Below, piece after piece: positions 1 to 12,513 of a stretch of DNA of 64,000 bases. This DNA comes from Deinococcus sp. Marseille-Q6407 (GTDB taxonomy: Bacteria; Deinococcota; Deinococci; Deinococcales; Deinococcaceae): NCBI RefSeq assembly GCF_946848805.1, contig NZ_CAMPFU010000002.1, positions 208,501-272,500 of the forward strand, read 5' to 3'. Every line of letters starts with the position of its first letter. The stretch's first letter is position 1. The position numbers were made by a program, and so were the translations under genes. A model generated the notes under the pieces. The model ran no database searches and had not been told where the DNA came from. It saw nothing but the letters and a program-made list of their open reading frames with translations.

Positions 1-491
1 ACGCCGGGCACGCCACCCAGCAGCACGCCGCGGCCACCGGCAGGCTTCTGCAGGTGATAGGCGCCGGCCTGCACGCTCAGGCGGCCGGCCACTTCGCTCA
101 TGGGCATCAGCAGCGGCAAGCTGCCGTCGCTGTGCTGCACGGTTTCGTAGGCGATGGCGGTGGTGCCGGCCTTCAGCAGCGCGTCGGTCAGGGGGCGGTC
201 GGCGGCCAGGTGCAGGTAGGTGAACAGCAGCAGGTCGTCTCTGAGGTAGCCGTATTCGCTTTCCACCGGCTCCTTGACCTTGACCACCATCTCGGCGCCC
301 CAGGCGTCGGCGGCGCTGCCCAGTTGGGCGCCCGCCTGCTGATAGGCTTCGTCGCTGAAGCTGCTGCCCAGGCCGGCGCCGGCTTCGACCGTCACGCTGT
401 GGCCGCGCCGCACCAGTGTTTCCACGCCGCCGGGGGTCATGGCGACCCGGTTTTCCTTGACCTTGATTTCCTTTGGAACTCCAATATGCAT
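1..491 (-). CDS. ald: Alanine dehydrogenase, N-terminal part (cut by window edge)
   Basis: Cytoplasmic NAD-dependent enzyme that interconverts L-alanine with pyruvate and ammonia. About 163 N-terminal residues are visible; the rest lies left of the window. The start [10 protein letters not shown] and the ENRVAMTP segment (Arg15, pyruvate-binding in characterised Ald proteins) are typical, followed by KVKEP and TYLHLAA, which hold the family's catalytic Lys and His. The ATG at 491 is preceded by a good ribosome site (aaggagg), so this gene is not leaderless. It is transcribed away from an Lrp/AsnC gene across a roughly 220-bp intergenic region with an inverted repeat, the usual layout for Lrp-type control of ald. 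Identity is secure; the regulation is inferred. Confidence 0.95.
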   Translation of the reverse strand, partial: MHIGVPKEIKVKENRVAMTPGGVETLVRRGHSVTVEAGAGLGSSFSDEAYQQAGAQLGSAADAWGAEMVVKVKEPVESEYGYLRDDLLLFTYLHLAADRPLTDALLKAGTTAIAYETVQHSDGSLPLLMPMSEVAGRLSVQAGAYHLQKPAGGRGVLLGGVPG

Positions 492-605
492 CGCTTGCCT
501 CCTTGGCTCTGAGCGCAGGTCGGGACCCGAAAAGGGAACCCCCGGCCAGGCTGAGACTGCCCGCTGAGGCGGGCGGCCTGCTGCCTTACTGCGCTGAAGT
601 GATAA

Positions 606-642
606 CGCAATCTTAACGCTGCACTGGCGTAAGGCGATTGCG
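606..642. promoter_or_regulatory. Imperfect inverted repeat between ald and the Lrp gene
   Basis: The arms cgcaatc (606-612) and gattgcg (636-642) are exact reverse complements. Inner segments cttaacgc and gcgtaag extend the dyad imperfectly. Its position between divergent ald and an Lrp/AsnC regulator makes it a candidate operator; that role is inferred. Confidence 0.4.
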
Positions 643-709
643 CTGGATATGGCTTCTTGGGGCCTTCGGCGCAACAAGGCTGCGTAAAGCTGCTAATCTC
701 CGGAGAAAT

Positions 710-1180
710 ATGGCGCCCCTGGAACTTGACGAGATTGATCTGCGTTTGCTGGATATCCTGCAGCGCGACGGCCGGATTGCCAACACCGAACTGGCCGACG
801 AGGTGGGCCTGACCCCGGCCCCCACCCTGCGGCGGGTGCGCCGGCTGGAAGAAGCCGGGCTGATCCGGCGTTACGTGGCGCTGCTGGACCCGGAAATGAT
901 CGGACGCGGCTTTCTGGTGATGGTGCGGGTGACCTTATCGGGGCAGACTAAGGCTGGATTTGAAACGTTCGGCGAGCAGATGCGCCGCCGCCCCGAGGTG
1001 CTGGAATGCTACCTGTGCCTGGGCGGCACCGACTATTTTCTGAAAGTGGCGACCCGCGACCTGATGGAGTATCAGCGTTTTCTGGTGGACGTGCTGGCCG
1101 CCAATCCGCTGGTGCAGCACACCGATTCGATTCTGGTGGTCAAGCAGGAAAAGCAGACCACGGCTCTGCCGCTGGAATAG
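710..1180 (+). CDS. Lrp/AsnC family transcriptional regulator
   Basis: DNA-binding regulator of 156 residues, the normal Lrp/AsnC length. Residues about 5-55 form the winged helix-turn-helix (LDEIDLRLLDILQRDGR, then TELADEVGLTPAPTLRRVRRLEEAGLI). The rest is the RAM ligand-binding and oligomerisation domain, with the conserved ECYLCLGGTDYFLKV segment. I chose ATG 710 over an in-frame upstream ATG at 638 because it starts at the family boundary and has cggag just upstream. It is divergent from alanine dehydrogenase, so an alanine-responsive regulator of ald is the simplest reading. The ligand cannot be read from sequence. Confidence 0.92.
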   Translation: MAPLELDEIDLRLLDILQRDGRIANTELADEVGLTPAPTLRRVRRLEEAGLIRRYVALLDPEMIGRGFLVMVRVTLSGQTKAGFETFGEQMRRRPEVLECYLCLGGTDYFLKVATRDLMEYQRFLVDVLAANPLVQHTDSILVVKQEKQTTALPLE

Positions 1181-1265
1181 GCGCTGGCCTGCCCGCGTGC
1201 CTGGGCTGAGAAAAGTCGTCCGTCAGATAGGCAAGATGTCAGAGCGGCGCCGTAGAATGGGGGCC

Positions 1266-2018
1266 ATGAAAAAACTGATCTGGATTCTGCCTGCTGCGCT
1301 GCTCGCCTCCTGCGCACCTGCTCAGCAGGCCGGCATGAAAGCCATGGAGCAGCGTGACGGCACCACCCAGGCCCGCTATCAGGTGCCCACCTCGGCTGTG
1401 ATAAACAAGGCCGAAACCGCGCAGAAAGACGCCGGCTGGCAGGCGCTGCCGTACCTGACGGCCCAGCCCCAGCGGACTTTCGCCCGCGCCGAGCAGGTGA
1501 CCGAACCCGGTAAGCAGTACCGCGCCGTGCTGAACACCTCCGAGGGCCTGATCACCCTGGAGCTGTACCCCGACAAGGCCCCGCAGGCTGTAAACAACTT
1601 CGTGTTTCTGGCCCGCAACCACTTTTATGCTGGTACCCGCTTTCACCGCGTGATTGATGGCTTTATGGCGCAGGGTGGCGATCCCCTCAGTGCGGACCTG
1701 TCTCGGCAAAGCGACTGGGGCACCGGTGGTCCCGGCTACACGTTTGGCTATGAGGTGAACAACGGCCTGAACTTCAATGACGCTGGTGTGCTGGGCATGG
1801 CCCGCAGCGCCTCGCCGGATTCACAGGGCAGCCAGTTCTTTATTACCCTGGCGCCGGCCAGCTTCCTCAACGGCCAGTACACCGTGTTTGGCCGGGTGGT
1901 GGACGGCATGGACGCCCTGCAGAAATTGACCCGGACGGCCCGCAGCGGCGCAGGCGGCGAGCAGCCTATTCCCGTGCAGGCCGACGCGCTCAACAGTGTG
2001 ACCATCCTGGCCCGCTGA
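1266..2018 (+). CDS. Cyclophilin-type peptidyl-prolyl isomerase, predicted lipoprotein
   Basis: Catalyses cis-trans isomerisation of prolyl bonds, probably outside the cytoplasmic membrane. The 250-residue protein begins with a lipoprotein signal (MKKLIWILPAALLASC, lipobox LASC). A linker follows, then a cyclophilin domain from about residue 90 with FHRVIDGFMAQGGD, SQFFIT and FLNGQYTVFGRV. ATG 1266 is supported by a TAGAAT box seven nucleotides upstream (1253-1258), the leaderless pattern, and it places the signal peptide at the N-terminus. The substrate proteins are unknown. Confidence 0.93.
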   Translation: MKKLIWILPAALLASCAPAQQAGMKAMEQRDGTTQARYQVPTSAVINKAETAQKDAGWQALPYLTAQPQRTFARAEQVTEPGKQYRAVLNTSEGLITLELYPDKAPQAVNNFVFLARNHFYAGTRFHRVIDGFMAQGGDPLSADLSRQSDWGTGGPGYTFGYEVNNGLNFNDAGVLGMARSASPDSQGSQFFITLAPASFLNGQYTVFGRVVDGMDALQKLTRTARSGAGGEQPIPVQADALNSVTILAR

Positions 2019-2092
2019 AGACTGCGGCACCCAGAATCCCCAGGCTAGAGGAGAGGCTCCGGGTAATTCGGGCCTCTCCTTATACTTGCCCT

Positions 2093-2650
2093 ATGAGGTA
2101 CAGAAAACTGCTGATCGGTCTGGGCGCTGCGGCGCTGGCCGCTGCTTATTATCAGCGCAGCTACCGCTACCGCGACCCGGTACGCCTGCCTCCCGACAAA
2201 ACTGGCTTGGTTGCGCCTGCGGACGGCACGGTGGCATTTGTGCGCCGTGCCGAAGGCCCCGGCCAGGGCTGGCAGCTGGGCGTGGCCCTGAGCCCTCTCA
2301 GTGTGCGCTATATCTACGCGCCGCAGGACGGAACGGTGCAGGTGCTGACGCGGCAGCCAGTCCGCCTGCCAGAACAGAGTCGCCCTGCCGACGCTCTGAC
2401 GCTGGCGCTGAGTGCATCCCTGGGAAATGGGGCAGACGTGACTCTGGCCGCGCCGGCTGGTACCCGGCTGGTGGCCCGGACCTATTTCAGCGCCGGCGAG
2501 CCGGTGCGCCGGGGCAACAAGCTGGCTTTTCTGGAACGCGGCGCTCTGGTGGTGCTGACCTTTGGAGAAGAGTTCCGCCCGGCCGTGCGGGTAGGCGAGC
2601 GGGTCACGGGCGCGCAGACGGTGCTGGCCCGGCCTGCTGCTGAGGTTTGA
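2093..2650 (+). CDS. Phosphatidylserine decarboxylase-like protein lacking the catalytic serine
   Basis: The 185-residue protein has the Psd fold signature: an N-terminal hydrophobic helix (residues 4-20), LVAPADGTV, SPLSVRYIYAPQDGTV and a C-terminal RRGNKLAFLERGALVVL block. Genuine Psd enzymes self-cleave at a Gly-Ser motif in that last block to make the pyruvoyl cofactor; here it reads RGAL with no serine. Conventional decarboxylase activity is therefore doubtful, and a structural or other lipid-related role is possible. The ATG follows TATACT (2081-2086) by six nucleotides, so the transcript is probably leaderless. Family assignment is good; function is open. Confidence 0.7.
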   Translation: MRYRKLLIGLGAAALAAAYYQRSYRYRDPVRLPPDKTGLVAPADGTVAFVRRAEGPGQGWQLGVALSPLSVRYIYAPQDGTVQVLTRQPVRLPEQSRPADALTLALSASLGNGADVTLAAPAGTRLVARTYFSAGEPVRRGNKLAFLERGALVVLTFGEEFRPAVRVGERVTGAQTVLARPAAEV

Positions 2651-2713
2651 GGATCCGCGTAGGCTGTTATGTCCGGTCTATCGGGGACCCCACAGCAACA
2701 GCCACAGAAGCCA

Positions 2714-2745
2714 AAAAAGGCTGGAGCCTAAGCCCCAGCCTTTTT
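2714..2745. terminator. Bidirectional terminator between the Psd-like gene and clpB
   Basis: An 11-bp stem aaaaaggctgg / ccagccttttt with a 10-nt loop lies between convergent genes. The A and T tracts allow it to work on either strand. Confidence 0.85.
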
Positions 2746-2760
2746 CTTTCCAGCCCGTTA

Positions 2761-5319
<2,559 letters not shown>

Positions 5320-5372
5320 GATTCGGTCACCTCCACAAAGGTGGGAATGTAGTCTTCGCTCAATGTTCTCAA

Positions 5373-5401
5373 AGTATAAAACCTGAGTGCAGCTTTGTCA
5401 A
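5373..5401 (-). promoter_or_regulatory. Housekeeping-type promoter of clpB
   Basis: Reading the minus strand, TTGACA (5401-5396), a 17-nt spacer and TATACT (5378-5373) lie about 55 nt upstream of the clpB start. It matches the sigma-A consensus almost perfectly. Confidence 0.8.
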
Positions 5402-5491
5402 ATTTAATAAGCAGAGAACTGATTCTTCTGTGGCTGGGAATAGAAGTGAGTCTGGGCGGCGCTGAAGCGGCTGAGCGTCGGGCCAGACGGC

Positions 5492-6007
5492 TCAGACTTC
5501 CTTCTGATACCGGAACACCTCGAAGGTCATCACCTGCTGCCGGTCCACCGTCTCGAACCCGAAGCTGGTGTAAATGGCCTGCAGGCCTGGCCGGGTCACG
5601 TCGGTGTCCAGCCGCAGCCAGCGCCGCTGCGCCTCACGGGTCAGCTCCTCGGCGCGGCGCAGCAGCAGCAAGCTCAGGCCCTGGCCCTGGGCGGCCGGGT
5701 GCACCGCCAGCTTGTGCAGGTACAGTGCCTCGCCGGCCGGCTTTTCGGCCCAGAACACCGGGTCGGGGTTCATCAGCACAAAGCAGCCCACCGGCTGCTC
5801 GCCCTGCCAGGCCACCTGCCAGCCTGCGGCGGGGTAGTCCTGTGCCAGGGCGTCTACCGTCAGGGTGTCGGGCGGCCACAGCTCCTCGTGGCCGCGGTCC
5901 AGCACGCTGCGGGCGGTGGCCTGCAGGATATGTGCGGCAGCTGCGGGGTCCCCGGAGGTCCAGCGCAGAGGTGCGGCGTAGGGCTGGCCGGCAGAAAGTT
6001 CAGTCAT
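5492..6007 (-). CDS. GNAT family N-acetyltransferase
   Basis: Predicted acetyl-CoA-dependent acetyltransferase of 171 residues. The acetyl-CoA binding segment is HKLAVHPAAQGQGLSLLLLRRAEE (about 98-121), with the R/Q-x-x-G-x-G/A signature as QGQGL, and the C-terminal IYTSFGFETVDR closes the fold. It starts 29 bp after the alanine racemase gene on the same strand, so it may be co-transcribed. The substrate is unknown. Confidence 0.85.
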   Translation of the reverse strand: MTELSAGQPYAAPLRWTSGDPAAAAHILQATARSVLDRGHEELWPPDTLTVDALAQDYPAAGWQVAWQGEQPVGCFVLMNPDPVFWAEKPAGEALYLHKLAVHPAAQGQGLSLLLLRRAEELTREAQRRWLRLDTDVTRPGLQAIYTSFGFETVDRQQVMTFEVFRYQKEV

Positions 6008-6036
6008 GGCTGATATTCTGCCGCGCCGGGCGGGCC

Positions 6037-7143
6037 TCAGGGCGCCGCGACCCGCTGAATCCGGGTGCTCAGGCGGGTGAAGATCTCATATTCGGCCATC
6101 TCGCTCCAGCGCGCCACTTCTGAGATGTGAAGCTCCTGCCCGCCCGCGTCACGGCCCCAGAGAGTCACCCAGTCGCCGGCGCGCAGGTCCAGCCCAGTGG
6201 CGTCCACCATCAATTGATCCATGCAGACCCGGCCCAGTACCGGGCGCCGCTCGCCGCCGATCAGGACTTCGGCTTGCCCGGTGGCGCGGCGCGGGTAGCC
6301 GTCTGCGTAGCCGATAGCTACGGTGGCGATCAGGCTGTCGCGGTCCAGGGTACTCAGGCCGTTGTAACTGACCCGCTCGCCGGCGGCGGCCGTGTGCAGA
6401 TAGGTAATGCGTGCCTGCAAGGTCATGGCTGGGGTCAGCCCTGGCGCGCCGCTCGGCGGCATGACGCCATAGGCGCTCAGGCCGGGGCGGGCCAGCGCCA
6501 TGCCCGGCAGGGGCCCCAGATTCAGCACCGCCGCCGAGTTGCCCATGTGGTGTCTGACCTCTGGAAAGTGCTGCGCCACCGCCTGAAAAGTCTGGAATTG
6601 CTGGCGTGAGAGGGTCTGGTCGGGTTCCTCGGCCTCGGTGAAGTGAGAAAAGACGCCGGCCAGCAGCTCGCGTTCTTCCAGCCGCCGCCCAACCGCTACA
6701 GCGTCGGCGGGGCTCGCGCCCAGGCGGTTCATGCCGGTGTTGACCTTCAGGTGGGCCTGGGCGCCCTCCGGCAGCGCCTCGGCTTCGGCCAGGGTGCTGA
6801 TGGTCAGGTGCACGCCGGCCGCCACTAGCGCAGGCCACTCGTCCGGGAAGGACGCCCCGAAGATCATCACCGGCTTGGGGCAGTTCAGGCCGCGCAGCTG
6901 CTCGGTCAGCTCCAGCGCCTCGGCCGGGGTCGCCACCGCCATGCCCCACACCGCTTCCGACTCGGCAGCCACCGGGGCCACCACGTCTATTCCGTGGCCG
7001 TAGGCGTTGGCCTTCATCGGCCATAGGAGCGGCACGCCGGCCTTCTCGCTCAAAAAGCGCAGGTTCTGGTGCAGGGCACTGGCCGAAATCAGCGCTCTGG
7101 CGCGGGCAAAGGTGGAAGGGTGTGGGGACACGGGCGTCGTCAC
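6037..7143 (-). CDS. alr: Alanine racemase
   Basis: PLP enzyme converting L-alanine to D-alanine for peptidoglycan. The 368-residue protein carries the PLP-lysine motif PMKANAYGHG near residue 43, HMGNSAA, the GYADGYPR loop and RVCMDQLMVD in the C-terminal beta domain. The start is GTG at 7143; no strong Shine-Dalgarno is seen. It sits just upstream of a GNAT gene. The same window holds alanine dehydrogenase and alanyl-tRNA synthetase, but they are not in one operon. Confidence 0.95.
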   Translation of the reverse strand: MTTPVSPHPSTFARARALISASALHQNLRFLSEKAGVPLLWPMKANAYGHGIDVVAPVAAESEAVWGMAVATPAEALELTEQLRGLNCPKPVMIFGASFPDEWPALVAAGVHLTISTLAEAEALPEGAQAHLKVNTGMNRLGASPADAVAVGRRLEERELLAGVFSHFTEAEEPDQTLSRQQFQTFQAVAQHFPEVRHHMGNSAAVLNLGPLPGMALARPGLSAYGVMPPSGAPGLTPAMTLQARITYLHTAAAGERVSYNGLSTLDRDSLIATVAIGYADGYPRRATGQAEVLIGGERRPVLGRVCMDQLMVDATGLDLRAGDWVTLWGRDAGGQELHISEVARWSEMAEYEIFTRLSTRIQRVAAP

Positions 7144-7253
7144 GGGAAGGGGGCCTTTCAGAAGAACAAGGACGTGTGCTGCGCGTTCGGAAGCGAGTCT
7201 AGCGCAGGTGTTCTGAGAGCGGCCCGGTGGAGGAGACGGCGCGGGGTGTCAAC

Positions 7254-7775
7254 TCAGCGGCAGTTGCCGATCTTTTCCATCCCGGCGAGAAATCCCTTGG
7301 CTGTGAAGACATAGTCCAGCGGCGCCATACCGTCCCGCAGCACCCGCATGGTGACTTTAGACCGTCCCCTCACGAAGGCCCGGTAGATTTCCTTTTCGGC
7401 CTGTTCGGTAAACCAGACCGCTGTCAGGTCAGGTGCGTTTTTCAGGGTAGCTGTCTTCGTTGAGACAGTTTTGGGAGTCTCGGCGTCAATGCGGTACATG
7501 ACCTTCGGGGAGCGGTCCAGGTCCAAGTCATTCTTGGTCATGAGCGGATTTTTGGTTTTGAGGAGGATGTCATATCCGCCCTTTCCATCACAGAAGACGC
7601 CGACAAACGTATTGGCTCCGGTATCGTTGACCTCGGCAATGGCGAGAGAACTCTGATTCGCATCGGTCATGGCATCCCGGCCTGGAAAATAGTAGATCGG
7701 CTGACCAGGAATCTGACCCGCTGCGGAGGCGGTGGTCAGGGCAGCAAAGGCTAACGCAGCTAGATATTTACGCAC
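7254..7775 (-). CDS. Hypothetical secreted protein
   Basis: I do not recognise the family. The preferred start is GTG 7775, preceded six nucleotides upstream by TATGCT (the leaderless pattern). It gives a 173-residue protein beginning with a signal peptide (KYLAALAFAALTTASAAG, cleavage near residue 19). A longer in-frame ORF reaches 7889 but would add a non-conserved-looking arginine-rich stretch. The mature part is mixed alpha/beta with two cysteines (FVGVFCDGKGG and the C-terminal IGNCR), possibly a disulfide pair. Export is inferred from the signal only. Confidence 0.6.
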   Translation of the reverse strand: MRKYLAALAFAALTTASAAGQIPGQPIYYFPGRDAMTDANQSSLAIAEVNDTGANTFVGVFCDGKGGYDILLKTKNPLMTKNDLDLDRSPKVMYRIDAETPKTVSTKTATLKNAPDLTAVWFTEQAEKEIYRAFVRGRSKVTMRVLRDGMAPLDYVFTAKGFLAGMEKIGNCR

Positions 7776-7892
7776 ATCTAAAGCATAGAAAAGGCCCAGA
7801 GCTGCCGGGAACAAATTTGCCCAGTTACAGCGCCTTAGCCTGCTGTCTTTTTGTGCCAATGCAGACGGCCCAGCCGCTGGGTGGCGCAATAC

Positions 7893-7921
7893 AAAAGAAA
7901 AACCCGCCTTGCGGCGGGCTT
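7893..7921 (-). terminator. Terminator of the tRNA-Cys/tRNA-Val transcript
   Basis: On the minus strand a cccgcc/ggcggg stem with a 4-nt loop is followed by a T run, just downstream of tRNA-Val. Confidence 0.8.
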
Positions 7922-7928
7922 CTTACGT

Positions 7929-8003
<75 letters not shown>

Positions 8004-8033
8004 ATATCTGAAAGGTTCAGACCGGGTAAAAGT

Positions 8034-8108
<75 letters not shown>

Positions 8109-8146
8109 AGATGTGCGGATGGCCTCTGCTCAGGCCAGCGGAAAGA

Positions 8147-8175
8147 AGAGTAACACAGGCCAGCATGCTTGTAAA
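8147..8175 (-). promoter_or_regulatory. Promoter of the tRNA-Cys/tRNA-Val transcript
   Basis: Minus-strand TTTACA, a 17-nt spacer and TACTCT lie about 40 nt upstream of tRNA-Cys. Confidence 0.6.
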
Positions 8176-8259
8176 GATAAAGGCCAGATGGAGCGGCTTA
8201 GGGGCGGGGGAGGGCTGGGCGCGCTGCGGCAGCGGCCGGAGCCGGTTATCCTGAAGCGG

Positions 8260-9759
<1,500 letters not shown>

Positions 9760-9819
9760 AGCCTGGCTGCCAAGCTGCCAAAAGACAAAAAGAAGAGAAG
9801 ATAAGAGGACAAACAAAAG

Positions 9820-9863
9820 GAGTGGGAAGACCTGGGCCTCGCCCAGCCGCCCCACTTCTTTTT
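9820..9863 (+). terminator. Terminator downstream of proS
   Basis: A long hairpin, agtggg..cctgggc / gcccag..ccccact, is followed by tcttttt. The remaining sequence to about 10070 shows no gene I can support. Confidence 0.7.
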
Positions 9864-10071
9864 GCTGGCTGCGTTCCTGTTGGCTGCGTTTGTTTCTACT
9901 GGCTGGGCCAGAAAAGCGCAGCTGTTTCTGGGCTTGTTGTGGCAGCGAAGTCCAGGCTGACCGGGCCCGGCACCATGAAGGAAGGCTGACGCCCGGCCCC
10001 CGCCCGGGGGAGCGCAGAACTGCTGACCTTGAGGTAAGATGTGGGGGTTATAGCGCTGCTTGCGGCAGCGG

Positions 10072-10100
10072 TTGCACTGGGTAGTCTGGACAACTACACT
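10072..10100 (+). promoter_or_regulatory. Promoter of the NDH-2-like gene
   Basis: TTGCAC (10072-10077), a 17-nt spacer and TACACT (10095-10100), about 94 nt upstream of the ATG. Confidence 0.55.
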
Positions 10101-10193
10101 GCTGTAATTGGCCGCAGGGCCAAGGCCCGAGCAGCTTTCCCCCCACGTCCCATCACACTGATATTTGCCACCGCATTTTGGAGGAGACAGACC

Positions 10194-11333
10194 ATGAAGA
10201 CCATTATCCTGGGCGCCGGCTACGGCGGTATGGCGACCGCCACCGCCCTGAAACCTACTGCAGAGATGGACACCCTGCTGATTGATCAGCGTCCTTACCA
10301 CACCTATTACACCCTGCTGCACGAAGCGGCTGCACACGGCCGCACCGTGACCACCCCGATTCAGCCGCTGCTGCACGGCACTGGTGTGGAATACGAACAG
10401 GCCAGCGTGGAGCACGTGGACCTGGACACCAAGTCCGTGCACCTCAAGGACGGCCGCGTGCTGGAATACGACAACCTGGTGGTGTCGATGGGTTCGGAAA
10501 CCAACTTCTACGGCATCAAGGGCCTGCAGGAAACGGCCGATGTGCTCAAGGAAATTGAAGACGCCGAGAAGATCTACGACTGGGTCAATAAGGCCTTTGA
10601 ACCCGGTTTTACCGGCAGCCGTGACGTGGTGATTGGCGGCGCGGGCCTGACCGGCACCGAGCTGATCACCGAGCTGGCGCAGCGTTCCGAGGAACTCAGC
10701 TACCGCACCGGCCTGCCCCGCCTGAAACTGTACCTGGTGGAAGCCGGCCCGACCGTACTGCCCACCGTGGACGCCAAGCTGCGTGAACGTGCTATTGACG
10801 TGCTGCGCGACTACCACGTCGAAATTCTGACCAGCCACAAGATCGTGGAAGCGGCCGCCGGCAGCGTGACGGTAGAAAACCAGGCCGGCGAACGCCGTCA
10901 GATCGAAGGCGGCAAGATCGTCTGGACCGGCGGTATCCGCGCCCGCAACCTGATTCGCGGCGAAAACATCGTGGGTGGCCCTGGTAACCGCATCAAGGTG
11001 GACCAGACCCTACAGGCCGTCAACTACCCCGGCGTGTTCGTGATTGGTGATATGGCTGCGGCCAACGCCAGCGACGGTGCCCCGATTCCTTCCACCGCGC
11101 AGCACGCTGGTCAGGAAGGCCGCCACACCGCCATGAACCTGATGCGCCTCTCGCATGGCGAAGCTGCTGAGCCTTACGAACCCCACAGCCTGGGTGAATT
11201 TGTCAGCCTGGGCGGCCTGATGGCCGTGGGCGCCATCAACCTGCCCGGCGACTACCGCGTGGCGATGACCGGCATTCCGGCTCACCTGATGAAGATGGCC
11301 ACCCACCTGCGCTGGGAACTGAGCATCAAGTAA
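10194..11333 (+). CDS. FAD-dependent NAD(P)/FAD oxidoreductase, NDH-2-like
   Basis: Flavoprotein of 379 residues related to type II NADH dehydrogenases, which pass electrons from NADH to quinone without pumping protons. The FAD-binding GAGYGGMATA is at residues 7-16, the NAD-binding GGAGLTGTELITEL near 150, and the C-terminal FAD contact GVFVIGDMAA near 285. The start ATG 10194 has a clear ribosome site (ggaggag). No obvious transmembrane anchor is visible at the C-terminus, so membrane association would be peripheral. Related sulfide:quinone-type oxidoreductases cannot be excluded, but the cysteines those enzymes use are not evident. Confidence 0.85.
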   Translation: MKTIILGAGYGGMATATALKPTAEMDTLLIDQRPYHTYYTLLHEAAAHGRTVTTPIQPLLHGTGVEYEQASVEHVDLDTKSVHLKDGRVLEYDNLVVSMGSETNFYGIKGLQETADVLKEIEDAEKIYDWVNKAFEPGFTGSRDVVIGGAGLTGTELITELAQRSEELSYRTGLPRLKLYLVEAGPTVLPTVDAKLRERAIDVLRDYHVEILTSHKIVEAAAGSVTVENQAGERRQIEGGKIVWTGGIRARNLIRGENIVGGPGNRIKVDQTLQAVNYPGVFVIGDMAAANASDGAPIPSTAQHAGQEGRHTAMNLMRLSHGEAAEPYEPHSLGEFVSLGGLMAVGAINLPGDYRVAMTGIPAHLMKMATHLRWELSIK

Positions 11334-11353
11334 GTTCTGGCCTGATTGCCCCT

Positions 11354-11385
11354 GCCCCTGGCCTTTTCCGGCCGGGGGCTTTTTC
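11354..11385 (+). terminator. Terminator downstream of the NDH-2-like gene
   Basis: gcccctggcc / ggccgggggc hairpin with a 6-nt loop followed by TTTTTC. Confidence 0.85.
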
Positions 11386-11432
11386 GTGCCTTATTTGGCC
11401 GCCGCGCGGCGAGAAGCGTACCCTGGAAAGAG

Positions 11433-12428
11433 ATGTTGACCCGCGATTTACTGAGGGTGGCCCCGGCCCGGCGTGACCACTGGCCGGCCACCCGGATTGC
11501 CCTGGGGGTGGCCCTGCCGTTGTTGCTGCTGCTGGCGCTGAACCGGCTGGACCTGTCGGTGTATGCCGCATTCGGAGCCTTTACCGGCATTTACGGCCGG
11601 CATGAGCCACAGCGGTCGCGGCTGGTCCATCAGGCGCAGGCGGCGGCTCTGCTATGCAGCTGCGTGGCCTTGGGCCTGCTGCTGGCCCACAGCGGGCTGG
11701 GCGGCGGGGTGACGGTGGCGGTTACGGCGGTGGTCAGTCTGGTCACGGCAGTGCTGGGCGCGCGGCTGGGACTGCGGCCGGCTGGCGCTCTTTTTTTCGT
11801 GTTTGCGCTGGCGGTGGTGGCCAGCGTGGCGCACCCGCCGAGCTACCTGCTGGGCACCGGCGTGGCGCTGGCTTCGGCCAGCCTGAGCGTGGCCCTCGGC
11901 TGGCTGGGAGCCCACGTGTCGGGGCGGCGGCGTCCGGAGGAACTGGCGCCGGCCCTGCCCGCCTCACTGAGCAGCGCGGAACTGGGGCGCTATGGCCTGC
12001 GCCACCTGCTGGCTGTGGGTCTGGCCGGCGCCTTGAGCCTGCGGCTGGGCCTGCACCACACCGACTGGGCGATGGTCGCGGCGGCCGCCCCGGTGGGCGT
12101 GCTGGGCCACCAGGCCCGGGTGCAGCGCAGCCTGCACCGCATCTTCGGCACCCTGGGTGGGGTGGGAATCACCGGTCTGCTGCTGGCCCTGCCGCTGCAC
12201 CCCTGGCAGATGGCGGGTTTGATCGTGCTGCTGCAGTTCATGGCGGAAATCTACATTGCGCGCAACTACGGCCTGGCGCTGCTGTTCATCACACCGCTGG
12301 CGCTGCTGATGTCACAGCTGGCCCATCCCAGCGCGTCTTTGCCGCTGCTGACCGCCCGCGCCGGCGAAACGGCCCTGGGCGCGGCGGTGGGGCTGGCGGT
12401 GGTCTTGCTGCTTCAGTCGGACAGCTGA
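11433..12428 (+). CDS. FUSC/aromatic-acid-exporter-like membrane protein
   Basis: Integral membrane protein of about 331 residues. It has two similar halves of hydrophobic helices (starting ATRIALGVALPLLLLLAL and GLRHLLAVGLAGALSLRLGL), the repeat pattern of FUSC and aromatic acid exporter proteins. Each half continues with a Y/W-A-x-F/A-A-P/A segment (LSVYAAFGAFTG, TDWAMVAAAAPVG). ATG 11433 follows ggaaagag. The longer in-frame ORF from 11346 would run through the preceding terminator and is rejected. The transported substrate is unknown. Confidence 0.7.
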   Translation: MLTRDLLRVAPARRDHWPATRIALGVALPLLLLLALNRLDLSVYAAFGAFTGIYGRHEPQRSRLVHQAQAAALLCSCVALGLLLAHSGLGGGVTVAVTAVVSLVTAVLGARLGLRPAGALFFVFALAVVASVAHPPSYLLGTGVALASASLSVALGWLGAHVSGRRRPEELAPALPASLSSAELGRYGLRHLLAVGLAGALSLRLGLHHTDWAMVAAAAPVGVLGHQARVQRSLHRIFGTLGGVGITGLLLALPLHPWQMAGLIVLLQFMAEIYIARNYGLALLFITPLALLMSQLAHPSASLPLLTARAGETALGAAVGLAVVLLLQSDS

Positions 12429-12513
12429 GCGCAGGGCGCCGGTTGCTGGCTGTTTTGCTGACTGGGCAGGCCGCAGGTCTGGCAGCGTCAGGTCTCTGCA
12501 TTAAGATGACAGG

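Noticed and set aside
5320..5401. CIRCE or HAIR heat-shock operator upstream of clpB
   Set aside because: Only half-site-like gcactc and ttgag fragments are present; no properly spaced inverted repeat matches either consensus.
9864..10071. Possible small gene between proS and the NDH-2-like gene
   Set aside because: Open frames here have no start signal or recognisable protein and lie after a terminator; I see nothing coding in this interval.
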